64,000 nucleotides of DNA from Adenophora triphylla var. japonica. Its lineage: Eukaryota > Streptophyta > Magnoliopsida > Asterales > Campanulaceae. Under the pieces are notes generated by a model. The model did no database searches, was not told where the DNA came from, and saw nothing but the letters and a program-made list of their open reading frames with translations. Where the stretch lies: positions 62,001 through 126,000 of the forward strand of contig JAFEMH010002342.1 of NCBI GenBank assembly GCA_022495995.1. The letters are read 5' to 3'. Positions 1-10,098 of this stretch are shown one piece after another (the stretch's first letter is position 1; every line of letters starts with the position of its first letter). The position numbers and the translations under genes are program-made.

Positions 1-109
1 TTCATCCCAAGAAAAGTGGGGCTACTCAATTCAAGGCTTTGAGAGTACAAAAAATAAAAAGCTCGCTAGGTCGAAACTCCTCAAATCGTCCTAGACAAAA
101 ATAGAGCAT

Positions 110-145
<36 letters not shown>

Positions 146-1584
146 AAAGAAAAACTCTCAAGCCTTCACCGCCCCACAATAAGGATGAAATTTCAACAAA
201 GGCAAGAAGGACTCTCCCGCAAAGAAGAAGAGTCAAGTGATATCAATGAAGAAAAGAGGATCCCTCAACATCCTCTTACAATGAAGCCCAAATGGCAACG
301 CAAATGAAGAAGACTTTCAACATCAATCCATAAAAAAAAAAAAATGTTTAGCTTTAAGTCATGCTAATGATTGGCTTTCTTTTCAAACTCGTTAAGAAAT
401 TTCTCGATGATACATAGGAAGAACAACTTTTCTAGACCTTTGAGCCATATAGCGTTCTTTGTTGAGTCTAGGGGCTTCCTCTTAGCCATTCTCATACACA
501 CTCTTGAAATCCAAGCATCAAAACTGGGGCTTCCGAACCTTTCCTCCCCCAGTCAATCTCTACTCAAACTCTCAAGAGTAATCAAATCTGCATTAGGGGC
601 TTTCCTCTTCGCTTCTCACTATCATCATTAGAGAATACACTCCCTCATAAAAGAGTCAATGCTTGGATCACCTTCCAAAGAATAGAGTCTGTCTCTCCTC
701 AACTAAACTTGAGATCTCATCTTTTTCCTTAATGAGATTCTTCCAACCGAGTCACCTTCGAGTACCCATACTTTTCAAAAAAAAAAAAAGAGAATAGCTC
801 GCTAGGTTGAAAAACTCGTAAAGAGCGGCCTAGGCAAAAGTTAGAGCACAAAAACAAAAGACGCAAAAGAGATGCCCGCTAGATTGAAAACCCGAAAGGG
901 CGGTCTAGGCAAAAACCAGGGTGCGTCACAAAGAAAAAAATCAAAGGGAAAAAGGAGGGGATCCTTCTTCAATTCACATGGCCTCACAAGCATGTTCGCG
1001 AGGTCGTCTGCAGCATACAAAAAGTCTTGGGGCTTAGTGTCAAGAAAAGCCTTGGAAAATACGTGCTTTGGATTAGACAGCATAAGTTCTACGTAGCGAA
1101 AGCCATTGGAGTGGTTTAGACCTTGTTCAGTCAATGATCATCACATGAGAAACTTGGGGCTTGACGATGAAAAGGTCCTGCGACAACGAAGAAATCCTCG
1201 AACCATCTCGAACCTTAGTGTTGAACTTGGGTTATCTCAACGGAATCCTATTAGACGATTGTCTCATTCGATCTTTAGATGGACCTCACGAGTTGGTCTT
1301 CAAAACCAAAATCTAAATCACAAACAATTTTCAATTCTCACATAACAAAACTCATTCTCCCCGCTGATTCTTGGAGTCGAGTGCACATTGATCGTCTTGA
1401 ACAAACAAATGCTTAAGTGGATGTATGTTGTTAGGCAAATACTTTCACTAACCCTCTTGTAGGAATTAAAGCACGTCAAGTGCTTACTTTTAGATCAAGC
1501 ATGTTGAGTGTTTGGATTTCGCCTACCATCTACCTTTCCATATAGCAATGCATCCAATTAAGTGCGTCGAGCATCTCTTAAAGC

Positions 1585-1735
1585 GTCAAGAATCCATAGC
1601 GTCAAGCATCCATTGCGTCAAGCATCCATTGCGTCAAGCAACCATTGCGTCAAGCAACCATTGCGTCAAGCAACCATCGCGTCAAGCAACCATCGCGTCA
1701 AGCAACCATCGCGTCAAGTGCCATGCGTCAAGCAT
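1585..1735 (+). repeat. 16-bp tandem repeat (about nine units) in element F
   Basis: The unit gcgtcaagcaaccatt repeats head to tail with one or two changes per unit (catcc/caacc, catt/catc), starting imperfectly near 1560. Related 'gcgtcaagca' words continue to about 1820. The translated versions of this array are repeats of the DNA unit rather than evidence of a protein. Confidence 0.9.
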
Positions 1736-1743
1736 ATTCCAAC

Positions 1744-1962
1744 AAAAAGCCCGATTCAACGCCCAGACAGGTGGATCGTCAACAATTAGGTGTGTCAAAC
1801 ATCTAAGATGCGTCAAGCATCTAGGGTCAGTATGTCAAATACTTACCTTACCAAAAGCCCGATTCATCGCCCAGACAGGTGGATCGTCAACAATTAGGTG
1901 TGTCAAACATCTAGGGTCAGTATGTCAAATACTTACCTCATCAAAAAGCTCGGTCCCGAATC
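1744..1962 (+). repeat. Direct duplication of about 100 bp in element F
   Basis: Two copies share the words 'agcccgattca', 'gcccagacaggtggatcgtc', 'aattaggtgtgtcaaacatc' and 'gggtcagtatgtcaaatac'. The first runs about 1744-1851 and the second about 1852-1945. The first copy holds an extra short 'agatgcgtcaagcatcta' piece. It lies directly after the 16-bp array. Confidence 0.88.
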
Positions 1963-2280
1963 ACCAGGATCGTCACCTCAACAAAAGCCCGGTCTTGAAT
2001 CGCCAAGATCGTCACCTCACTTCAAAAAACAGGTATCTTCAGAATTGGGTCATGATTTGATTCCTCAGTATGGATTTGCCTTTTCAAAAATAAAATCTCC
2101 TCGATTTTAAAAAAAAAATGATTTTCAAAATACCTAAAGCAACCTTTTCGTGTTTTGGAGTCGAACTACGTTTTGGTCTGATTCTCCGATAGAGATACGT
2201 AGGCAGCCGTGCGGCACGACCATCCCAGTGTTCAGAATGATGTCTTTTCTATCGACGACACTTCTTCTTTCATAAGACCT

Positions 2281-2295
2281 GTCGCCGAGGGGATC
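2281..2295 (+). other. Candidate polypurine tract of element F
   Basis: GAGGGGATC lies immediately before TGTAGACACC, the position where a polypurine tract primes plus-strand DNA synthesis in LTR retrotransposons. Confidence 0.6.
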
Positions 2296-3310
2296 TGTAG
2301 ACACCCCATTCTGAACCCATAATTACATGATTACACTACTCTTCATCTCTCTTTTATGTTTTGATGAAAGCATATCAGTTTCGTCATGTTTCATTAAGTT
2401 TCTAACTAACCTCGTTAGTTTTGGACCTAACTGACTAACGGAACAACTGAAGAGGACAAAATAGTCATCAGACTAGTTATCTCGCACGAGATATCATATC
2501 TCGCGCGAGATATCCTCTCGACAGGATGTGCAGAATCACAATTCTTCTCCGTTTCAAACTCTCTTTTTGGATAAAACCTTATCAATTCGGGTATCCAATC
2601 AGAACTGAGTTCTGGAACCTTCCTAGGGTAATTTCCCTCTCCACCTTCACCTCTCCAACCTCCTATAAATACTGGATGACTTCCAGTATTTCGGAGGTCG
2701 ACAATTCTGATCCTTGATCAAGAATTCCACACAACACACACATTTTTGTTGGTTTCTTTCCACGAAAGACTCCTTCAAATCACTCATAAAACAACTCCCA
2801 AAGTTTGTTCATCAACCTTGTTGATTAACAAACATCGAAGCCCGAATCAAGGGACCAAGGCGAAGCTCCGTCCGCATCAAGATCCAAATCAAGGATCGAG
2901 GCGAAGCTCTGTCCGTATCAAGTTTCAACTCTAAACTTGAGTCGAAACTCTGTCCGAATCTCTTCTCAAAAGGTAATCATCCTTTAAAACTTTCGTTTCT
3001 CTTCTCAACCCCTCTATTGATTTTAGAGTAGTGTGATCCCATCAAAAGGATTAGCCTAGAGTCCCTTCAGTCAATGAAGGCGATCTCGAAGCATACAATC
3101 CAACATTCCTAATCAAGAAATTGATTAGGATTTATTTGTTCTTCTTTAATTATTTTATTAAAAAGATTGAAAACCTCTCTTTTCTTTAGCAAGACCGATC
3201 TCCGGATTGGGTGAAATGGATGCCTTCTAAACCTACCCATTTCATAACCTAAGCCCCGAACCCAAATCTCTTTCAAAATGGTATTCCTATGTTTCCAAAC
3301 GAATAATATA
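2296..3310 (+). mobile_element. LTR of element F (about 1 kb)
   Basis: It starts TGTAGACACCCC directly after the polypurine tract. The right end is placed just before TGGCGACTC (3313-3321), a primer-binding-site-like sequence of the kind used by Ogre/Tat elements; it is not a clean CA end, so the boundary may be a few bases off. Inside, at 2479-2492 and 2498-2511, are two near-perfect palindromes ATCTCGC(A/G)CGAGAT. The 'gcgaagctctgtccg' motif recurs between 2860 and 2960. There is no long open reading frame. Confidence 0.55.
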
Positions 3311-3312
3311 GG

Positions 3313-3321
3313 TGGCGACTC
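3313..3321 (+). other. Primer-binding-site-like sequence after the F LTR
   Basis: TGGCGACTC begins with TGG, as expected for a site complementary to a tRNA 3' CCA end. Similar sequences follow 5' LTRs of plant Ogre/Tat elements. Here it follows an LTR that is itself preceded by a polypurine tract. Confidence 0.4.
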
Positions 3322-3356
3322 AAAAAGATGAAAAGATTGAAATTTTCTCACAACGC

Positions 3357-4325
3357 TACAGTATATAACCATGTAACCGATCCAAGCCAAGCAAATACAA
3401 ACTTCGTCCCACTTTAAATTATAAAATAAAAATTATCAATAAAAATTATAAATAATAATTATTAATAAAGAAAATTAAATAGAAATATTATTTTTTTCAT
3501 CTTAAATAAATACTTTAAAAAATATACTTTTATAAAAAATTATAATCTTCATTTCAAAAATAAATATTACTTTCGACTCAAAATGAATAATAAAAAAATA
3601 AGAATACATTTTTTGTCCAAAAAAAATGAACATTACTTTCTTCATCACAATGAATATTTAAAAAAATAATAAGGTCAACGGTTGACCGATCGATTCAAAC
3701 CAAGCATATAACCGATCCAAACCAAAGCAAATGACCGGTTCAAAGAAAAATCTCAAAACAAATCACAAACTGGGTTGAAAATTCGATATGGTTATCGGCC
3801 AAATACAGGACAACGGAACTTCAAACCTGCTTGGGAAATGTCAAAGTCAAACCATACAATCCTCCTTTTCCAGTACAGAAATCTGATACCTGTAAATAGT
3901 TCCCCGATATTGGTACTCTGGCAATGAAGTTGAAGGGGGATAGTAGGAAGTAGAAGGCTCTACACCATGATATCCAGATTGCAGCAGGTTTCCAGGAAAT
4001 TGATACGTAGCAGATCGGCCTGCAACAGACTGGTACTCTCTGTTAACATGACGGTAATCAACAGGCAAGGTCGCTGAAGGGGCATACTCCAATGCTCGGC
4101 CGGTTGAATAAGCAGTAAATACTAATATTTACTGACCGATGGAGCTGGCTTTAGAACTTTAAGTTACTGATAGTGACCGATGCAAACAAACAGGTATATA
4201 ACCATGTAACCGATTCAAGCCAAGCAAATACAAACTCCGTCCCACTTTAAATTATAAAATAATAATTACTAATAAAAATTATAAAATAATAATTATTAAT
4301 AAAGAAAACTAAATAGAAATATTAT
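3357..4325 (+). repeat. 130-bp direct repeats flanking a 0.7-kb segment
   Basis: The segment starting 'tatataaccatgtaaccgat' occurs at about 3360-3495 and again at about 4193-4325, with the same internal order: 'ccaagcaaatacaaact', 'cgtcccactttaaatta', then AT-rich sequence. The DNA between the copies holds the candidate exon at 3890-4120. This looks like a tandem duplication of about 830 bp or two insertions of one repeat. Confidence 0.75.
3890..4120 (-). pseudogene. Possible captured exon, unidentified protein
   Basis: On the minus strand an open frame of about 75 codons reads through unusually balanced, GC-richer sequence in a very AT-rich surround. Its product is rich in Tyr, Ser and Pro (for example LPVDYRHVNREYQSV and PSTSYYPPSTSLPEYQ), as in low-complexity tails of plant regulatory or RNA-binding proteins. 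The frame ends at a splice-donor-like CAG|GTATCAG near 3890, and an AG sits upstream near 4125, so it could be one exon of a host gene. I do not recognise the family and see no neighbouring exons. A chance frame in repeat DNA cannot be excluded. Confidence 0.35.
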
Positions 4326-4734
4326 TTACCGGTTAATGGTTGACCTATAATCGATCCAAATGAGGGACGGAGGATTTGAGAAGTCCATATACTACATAAT
4401 TTCATAAAATTATAAATAGGAGTACTTCCACAAACATTTACTTGGATGGTGAAGTTAATTAATGACACAAAATCTTCACTGTACTAAGCTTATAAACTAA
4501 GCCAGACCTAATGAGTATGATGGAATACATTACACTGAATAAAAGGTAATTTTCTATGGGTATTCCATTACCCAACAATCTATGCATCACCACCATGCCA
4601 AACCGATCCAAATGATGAACGGTCAATAGGGATGACCGATCCAACCATGCCAACCCGATCCAAATGATTTACCGGTTAATGGTTGACCTATAATCGATCC
4701 AAATGATTTACCGATCAATAGTTCACCTAACAGG

Positions 4735-5460
4735 CCAAGGCCAAGGCCAAGCCAATCAAACCTGATTTACCGGTCCAACAGGCCAAGGCCAACCCAAATA
4801 AACCAAAAGAAAATGAGAGGTTAAAACTCCGTCTCACTTTAAATTACAAAATAATAATTATTAATAAAGAAAACTAAATAGAGATGTTATTTAACAAAAT
4901 TAAAAACAGTGACAAAAAAAATTAATTTGAAAAATACATACTCTAACAGTTTTTTGGTTCATTCTGTCACGGAAAATGAGAGGTTAAATTTATACTTCTA
5001 TAAAAATTTATAATCTTCATTTCAAAAATAAATATTACTTTCGACTTTAAATGAATAATCAAAAAATAATACTATATTTTTTGTCCAAAAAAATGAACAT
5101 TACTTTTTTCATCCCAATGAATATTTAACAGAATTAAAAATAGTTACGCAAAAAGTTAATTTTCTAACAGTTTAGTTTTTGAATAAAAAAGTTAACTTTT
5201 TAACAGTCGCTGAAGGCAAGGCAAGGCAAGGCAAGGATCGATCAAGGCAAGGATCGGTCAAGGGAAAGGCAACTAGGCAAAGATCGGTCAAGGCAACGGT
5301 CAAATTTCAAAGGAAGACATCAAAATAATCACTGTGTGTGTATAAAAAGGATAACCATTCATTCTCTTAATTCTCTTAGGCTATTTGGATCGGTCAAGGT
5401 CAAGGCAACTAGGGAAGGATCGGTCAAGGCAACTAGGCAAGGCAACTGTTTGAAATTCGT
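4735..5460. repeat. Short 'ggccaa/caaggcaa' and 'gatcggtcaagg' repeat clusters
   Basis: Clusters of aaggccaaggcc at 4735-4790, and caaggcaaggatcggtcaagg-type words at about 5212-5300 and 5380-5450, alternate with the AT-rich repeat copies. Related words (ccgatccaa, ggtcaac, aacaatcggtaa) recur from 3670 to 7140 and from 7490 to 7590. No gene is seen. Confidence 0.7.
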
Positions 5461-5897
5461 ACAAACTCCGTCTCACTTTAAATTACTAAATAATAAATAT
5501 TAATAAAGACAACTAAATAAAAATATTAATTTTTCAATCTCAAATAAATACTTTAAAAAATATACTTCTATTGTCGAGTATAATCTTTATTTCAAAAATA
5601 AATATTATCTGGTTCTGTCGGTGAATCGACAATTTTTGAGACAATTTTTGAACCGTCACTACTATCAGCTAAATGAACAGAATAGTCAACTAATTATAGA
5701 AAATGGAATTCTGCGAGTTTTTTAACTGGTCTCGGTCCCTGTTGTGATTCTCTCTATAGATAAAACCTAATGGAATGATTAAAAAAAACTAATTTTCGGA
5801 TGTACAAAGAGTATGTTGTTGTACCGTAGAAAAAGAAAGCTGAAGTAAACAGTACAGTAGTGGTACCCCCACCCAATAAATTTATGTGCTGATCTCT

Positions 5898-6050
5898 CTC
5901 CATCGGTTACCTATCTCTCTCTCTTTCTCCATCGGTTAACCCCCTCTCTCTCTCTCTCTCTCTCCATCGGTTACCCCCCCTCTCTCTCTCTCCATCGGTT
6001 TCTCACAACTGCTTTACCCCCTCTCTCTCTCCATCGGTTTCTCACAACTG
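5898..6050. repeat. CT-rich minisatellite
   Basis: (CT)n runs alternate with 'ccatcggtt' and, later, 'tctcacaactgc'. The phrase 'ctctccatcggtt' appears about five times. Confidence 0.88.
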
Positions 6051-6249
6051 CGGAAAGTTATACTCAATCACTCTATCCACCAAAAGAAACGGAAATCTAC
6101 AGCCCACATCATAACAAACAAAACCCATATCAGAAACCATATAATCATAGTCAAAATAACCAGCAAAAAGCCCACATGTTACCGAAGCAAAGTCCCCATC
6201 ATATCATATAAATAGGCACCCACCTGGTCTCTGCTGGGTTCAAAGAGTT

Positions 6250-6955
6250 AACTCAAAATAGGAATACCAGAAGAAATTACTACTAATATTTAGTCAAAAC
6301 GGGTCTACCTGTGTGGATGTTGGGTTTTGATGCGGTATGAATCGCTTGGAACCAGCAGAGAATGCTTGCGTGCTTGAGCTCTGGAACAACAGGGGAAATG
6401 GTGTAGACGGTTTTTTAGGTAGATAGCAGAGAACGGTGAGGGGGATTGAGGTTGGGCTAGGTTTCCGGTGAGGAAGTTGATGGCTAGAGTTTGGCGTTGT
6501 TAGGGGATGATGGTGAACGACTTAGGGCTCTTAGAAACAGGGGAGCGGTGTTGGGTGACGGCTTTGTTGAGGAGAGGCACCGGTGAATGAGCGATTGAGA
6601 GTGGATTGAGTTTCCACCGGTGAGGGAGGTTGTTGTTGTTTGGATATAGAGAGGGATAGAATCAGGTGAGGATTTGATTGAGGAAGAAATTGGATCGGTG
6701 CGATTGGGGGCTTGGTTCCCCGGTTGGTTTGGGTGAGAAGGTCGGCGGTTGATTAAAGGGAGGACCCAGGTGAAGGTTTTGGCCGGAGAGGGAGGGTTGG
6801 TGTTGGCCTTGCTGGAGAGGGAGGAACCTGCGAGTAGAGAGAGAGAGGATAGAGATTGCGTTTAGAGAGAGATGATGGGGGCTTTGCTTTTGCTTTGCTT
6901 TGGGATTTTAAGCTACAGTCACAACTGAAGAAAAGGGACAATACTCTTAAAAATT
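6250..6955 (-). other. Compositional island, C-rich on the minus strand; possible exon or leader remnant
   Basis: On + this stretch is strikingly G-rich (words such as 'ccggtgagg' recur at about 6467 and 6608), unlike the AT-rich sequence on both sides. Minus-strand frames are Pro/Ser-rich and short (one of 62 codons at 6753-6941), with a low-complexity look. There is no recognisable domain. It could be the first exon and leader of a lost gene or a terminal segment of a transposon. Confidence 0.3.
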
Positions 6956-7435
6956 TACTCCCATCCTAATGTCTGATTTACCGTCTTCATCGGTAAGGCA
7001 AAACAATAACAATAGGTAAGGCAACATGTCAATGTCAAGGAAACAAACAATCGGTAATGTCAAGAAAACAAACAATCGGTAAGACAAAAGGCAACAAACA
7101 TCGGTAAGGCACCAAACAATCGGTCAACAAGAGGCTACTATTGCACTCCAAACAAATCATATACTCACTCCGCCTCACTTTAAATTACAAAATAATAATT
7201 ATTAATAAAGAAAACTTAATAAAAATATTATTTTTTCTATCTCAAATAAATACTTTAAAATATTTACTTCTATAAAAAATTATAATCTTCATTTCAAAAA
7301 TAAATATTACTTTTGATTCAAAATGAATAACCAAAAAATAATACTACATTTTTTGTCCACAATAATTAACATTACTTTTTTCATCCCAATAAATATTTTA
7401 TAAAATATTACTTTATTTGTTTAAAAAATTAATGT

Positions 7436-8962
7436 CATATATTGAAACGAAGGCACTAACCTTACAAACATTAATTTTTGGCCTTTACCACCGATTTGGT
7501 CAACCGGTTACTTACTGATTTCTGCTTCACCTATTTGGTCTTTCGTCAACCGGTTAGTTACTGGTTTGTGTTTTACCGATTTGGTCAACGGTTACTGATT
7601 TGTGAATTGGGATTTAAATAACTCGCTATACGGTGTAGAGTCAAAATCGCTACACGGTGTAGCGAGTTTCAAAAAAAAACATATTTTGGGCAAAACTTTG
7701 AACAGTAAGTCATTTTTGGAATTAAAAAAGTAAAAACGTATTATTTGAGAAAAACATCGAGAGAGAGGGGTAAAAATATATTTTAAAAGTGAATATAATT
7801 TATTTATTTTTTCCTACAACTAAAATTTGTTACAATATTTTTAATACATTGTTTATTGTTAGACCCACATCGGTAGACTCACTTTCGAACAACAGACTGA
7901 TAGCAAGGACAACTTGAAGGTTTAAATCATCCTTAGTAGCAAGTGAGGTGGCAACATCGGTCACAGCAAGTTTATTTAATGAGTTGAATTTTGTTACCTG
8001 TTATAATTTTGAACGTAAAGCACTTTTCCAAATATTTGGAGGGTAAGTCAAATTTCAAAATTTTCACTCTAAATATTTGAATTGGTAAATAGTATATTAT
8101 TCCTAGATCTATCTATCAGTTGGGGTACTATTCTATAGCTATTATTTTTCTTCACTGTCTTCAAATGATTTCTTAGTTGCAGCCATTAGAGAGTACTATT
8201 TCAAAATGAAAATAAGTAAATCATGTATGCTTGGAAGGAAAAAGGATGGGGCAGAATCAAATGTGAAAGTTATTAATATATCAATTTTATTTAATATGTT
8301 CATAAACATAGAATGTTCATAAATGTCATGGCTTGCCATTTAACTCCTCATTTGTAGCATTCCATATGTGTTTTCCTCATATGATTATTATCCAAATGGA
8401 AATGGTTAACAATTAATGCTCTAAAAGAATTTGTGATGTATATCTTCATTACGTTACGTAGTATATTTCATATTGCTAAATTCTCTAATTTTAAATAACA
8501 ATTAATGTAATAATAACATTTTGGTTATCAATTTAAATTTAAAAAAAAATTATTTATCCTATGCTAATTGCAAATGGAATTAAACTTCAGTAACTTATAA
8601 TGAACCATTCTAATATGCTCGATTAATATCATTAGCAATCAACCCATTAATATTAATATTATTCTTTCCACCACGTGTATGTAAATCAAAGTATATTACT
8701 AACACTTTAGAAGAGGATTAGTATTTTACTCTCATTTTATGGGAGTATATGCAAATCTTTGTGAACTATCACTACATCTTTAAGTTAAATATACTTCACA
8801 ACAAACAAGTTAACAATCGTTTTCCTCCAGCTTTCATGAAGTTTCAATAACTTTTGTATGTACACAAATTCATGGTAAATGTAATGGAACATACATTTTG
8901 TATATAAGCAAATCATGTAATCCTTCCGTTCCGAATATTTATAACTTCCTACACTCTACTAC
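7436..8962. other. AT-rich intergenic stretch, no gene recognised
   Basis: All six frames are broken and no repeat family is recognised apart from a small inverted repeat at about 7623-7668 ('actcgctatacggtgtag' against 'ctacacggtgtagcgagt'). Confidence 0.6.
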
Positions 8963-9208
8963 TCCATCCGTCCCAGAATAATAGTCCCTTTTTTCCCGTT
9001 GTTATTACGAATGAACTTTGAGCAATAATTAAGGCTACTTTTAATTATTCTAATAAAAATTTAAAAATTGTTATTGACACTCCATTATAAATACTACCAA
9101 TACCAATTTTAAGATTCACATTAAGATAATTATGATTAGCCTTAATTATTGCTCAAAGTTCCTTTGTAGTAACATAAAAAAAAAACTATCATTCCGGAAC
9201 AGAGGGAG
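8963..9208. mobile_element. Stowaway-like MITE (copy 1 of a pair)
   Basis: Terminal inverted repeats of the 'ctccatccgtcccagaat ... attccggaacagagggag' type, flanked by TA. The arms extend inward with 'gaactttgagcaataatta' mirrored by 'taattattgctcaaagttc'. Length about 246 bp, non-coding. Such elements are moved by Tc1/mariner transposases. Confidence 0.85.
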
Positions 9209-9575
9209 TATTTCACGTAGTATAAGAAGTTTGTAAAAGAATTATAATTCCAGATCAATAAGCTGTTAAAGAAGATAACAAAATTAACTAACCATATGAA
9301 TATGAAATTAGGGAAGACATTTAAGAGAAGTATGGAAATACCTGCTTCGCATTTAGGGGATCTAAAGTATTAGTATTCTCTGCAATCTTTGTCCAAAAAC
9401 AATATATTCAGTCGCAGAGTGGATTTATTGAAGGAGAATGAGAATTCTGGAATATGAAGATAAAAGGTTTTATAAAATTTTCATTTGATTTGAGTTGGCA
9501 GTTGAGACAACCATTTTTTCATTATACTAAGGGAATAAGGCTTGAGACTTAAATTATTTGACAATGTCAGCAAAC
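9209..9575. other. No gene recognised
   Basis: AT-rich DNA with no long frame. The Helitron 5' end could lie in or just beyond this stretch, but no convincing terminus is visible. Confidence 0.5.
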
Positions 9576-9725
9576 CAATAGTAATTGTATGATAGGTTTT
9601 GGTTGTTGAGAGTATTAAATTGTAGCAATGGTAATCGGATGATAGGTTTTGGTTGTTGAGAGTGTTAAATTGTAGCAATAGTTATTGTATGATAGGTTTT
9701 GGTTGTTGAGAGTGTTAAATTATAG
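9576..9725. repeat. 50-bp tandem repeat, three copies
   Basis: The unit contains 'gataggttttggttgttgag'. The word gataggtttt recurs at 9591, 9641 and 9691, an exact 50-bp period. The last unit is slightly diverged. Confidence 0.92.
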
Positions 9726-10098
9726 TTAGAGGAGAGTATGAATGAAGTACAACACGGAGGTATTGGCGGTTGATATATTGGTGTTGTTATGTCCAAAGTG
9801 TTTTGAAAGCTGTTCATGGTTTATACACGTTTGGGCAAATTATGAAGTCATTGACATTGGGCTTTTATAAGTGTTTTCAATGTTACTTATCCCATCTATA
9901 CTACTAATGGTTAGAATGGGTTTAAGATGAGAATCGAACTGAAATAGTTTATTAACATTTTTTAATATTATGTTTATGTTATTGCTTTGTACAATTAAGT
10001 TACATAATATGCAATTAAAATTATATTTTTTTCCTGTTATTATCATTGATTTTGACCTATTTGTAATTGACTTATGTTTTCATTTACCTATGATTTAG
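9726..10098. other. No gene recognised
   Basis: AT-rich sequence upstream of the first candidate Helitron exon. A 68-codon minus frame here has no family resemblance and I treat it as chance. Confidence 0.5.

Larger units (their letters stand above)
1..2295 (+). mobile_element. Element F: 3' non-coding region of a Gypsy (Tat/Ogre-like) LTR retrotransposon
   Basis: No protein domain is visible here. The block carries three diverged copies of a motif with the core 'ctcgctaggt...cctaggc' (about 62-100, 797-845 and 868-925) and a long A-run at 109-143. From 2161 it has a segment of the type 'gagatacgtaggcagcc', which I recognise from the region just upstream of the 3' LTR in plant Tat/Ogre-like Gypsy elements. 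It ends in the purine-rich stretch GAGGGGATC, which fits a polypurine tract directly before an LTR starting TGTAGACACC. Short open frames inside it look like chance or repeat translations. The lineage call rests on these non-coding landmarks only; the 5' part of the element lies outside the window. Confidence 0.6.
3402..7435. repeat. Five dispersed copies of one AT-rich repeat family
   Basis: Copies lie at about 3402-3670, 4224-4327 (partial), 4827-5160, 5462-5606 (partial) and 7163-7435. All start with the words 'ctccgtc(c/t)cactttaaatta' and 'aataataattattaataaag'. The long copies continue with 'aatcttcatttcaaaaataa', 'attact' and 'ttttttgtcc'. All are in the same orientation. No terminal inverted repeat or coding capacity is seen. 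The family is unknown to me; it could be a degraded MITE-like or satellite-like repeat. Confidence 0.75.

Noticed and set aside
1585..1735. Regular 16-bp repeats that could be mistaken for a CRISPR-like array
   Set aside because: Units are directly adjacent with no spacers, in a plant retrotransposon; this is ordinary tandem repetition.
9840..10046. 68-codon minus frame upstream of the Helitron exons
   Set aside because: Asn/Ile-rich translation of AT-rich DNA with no family resemblance or splice context.
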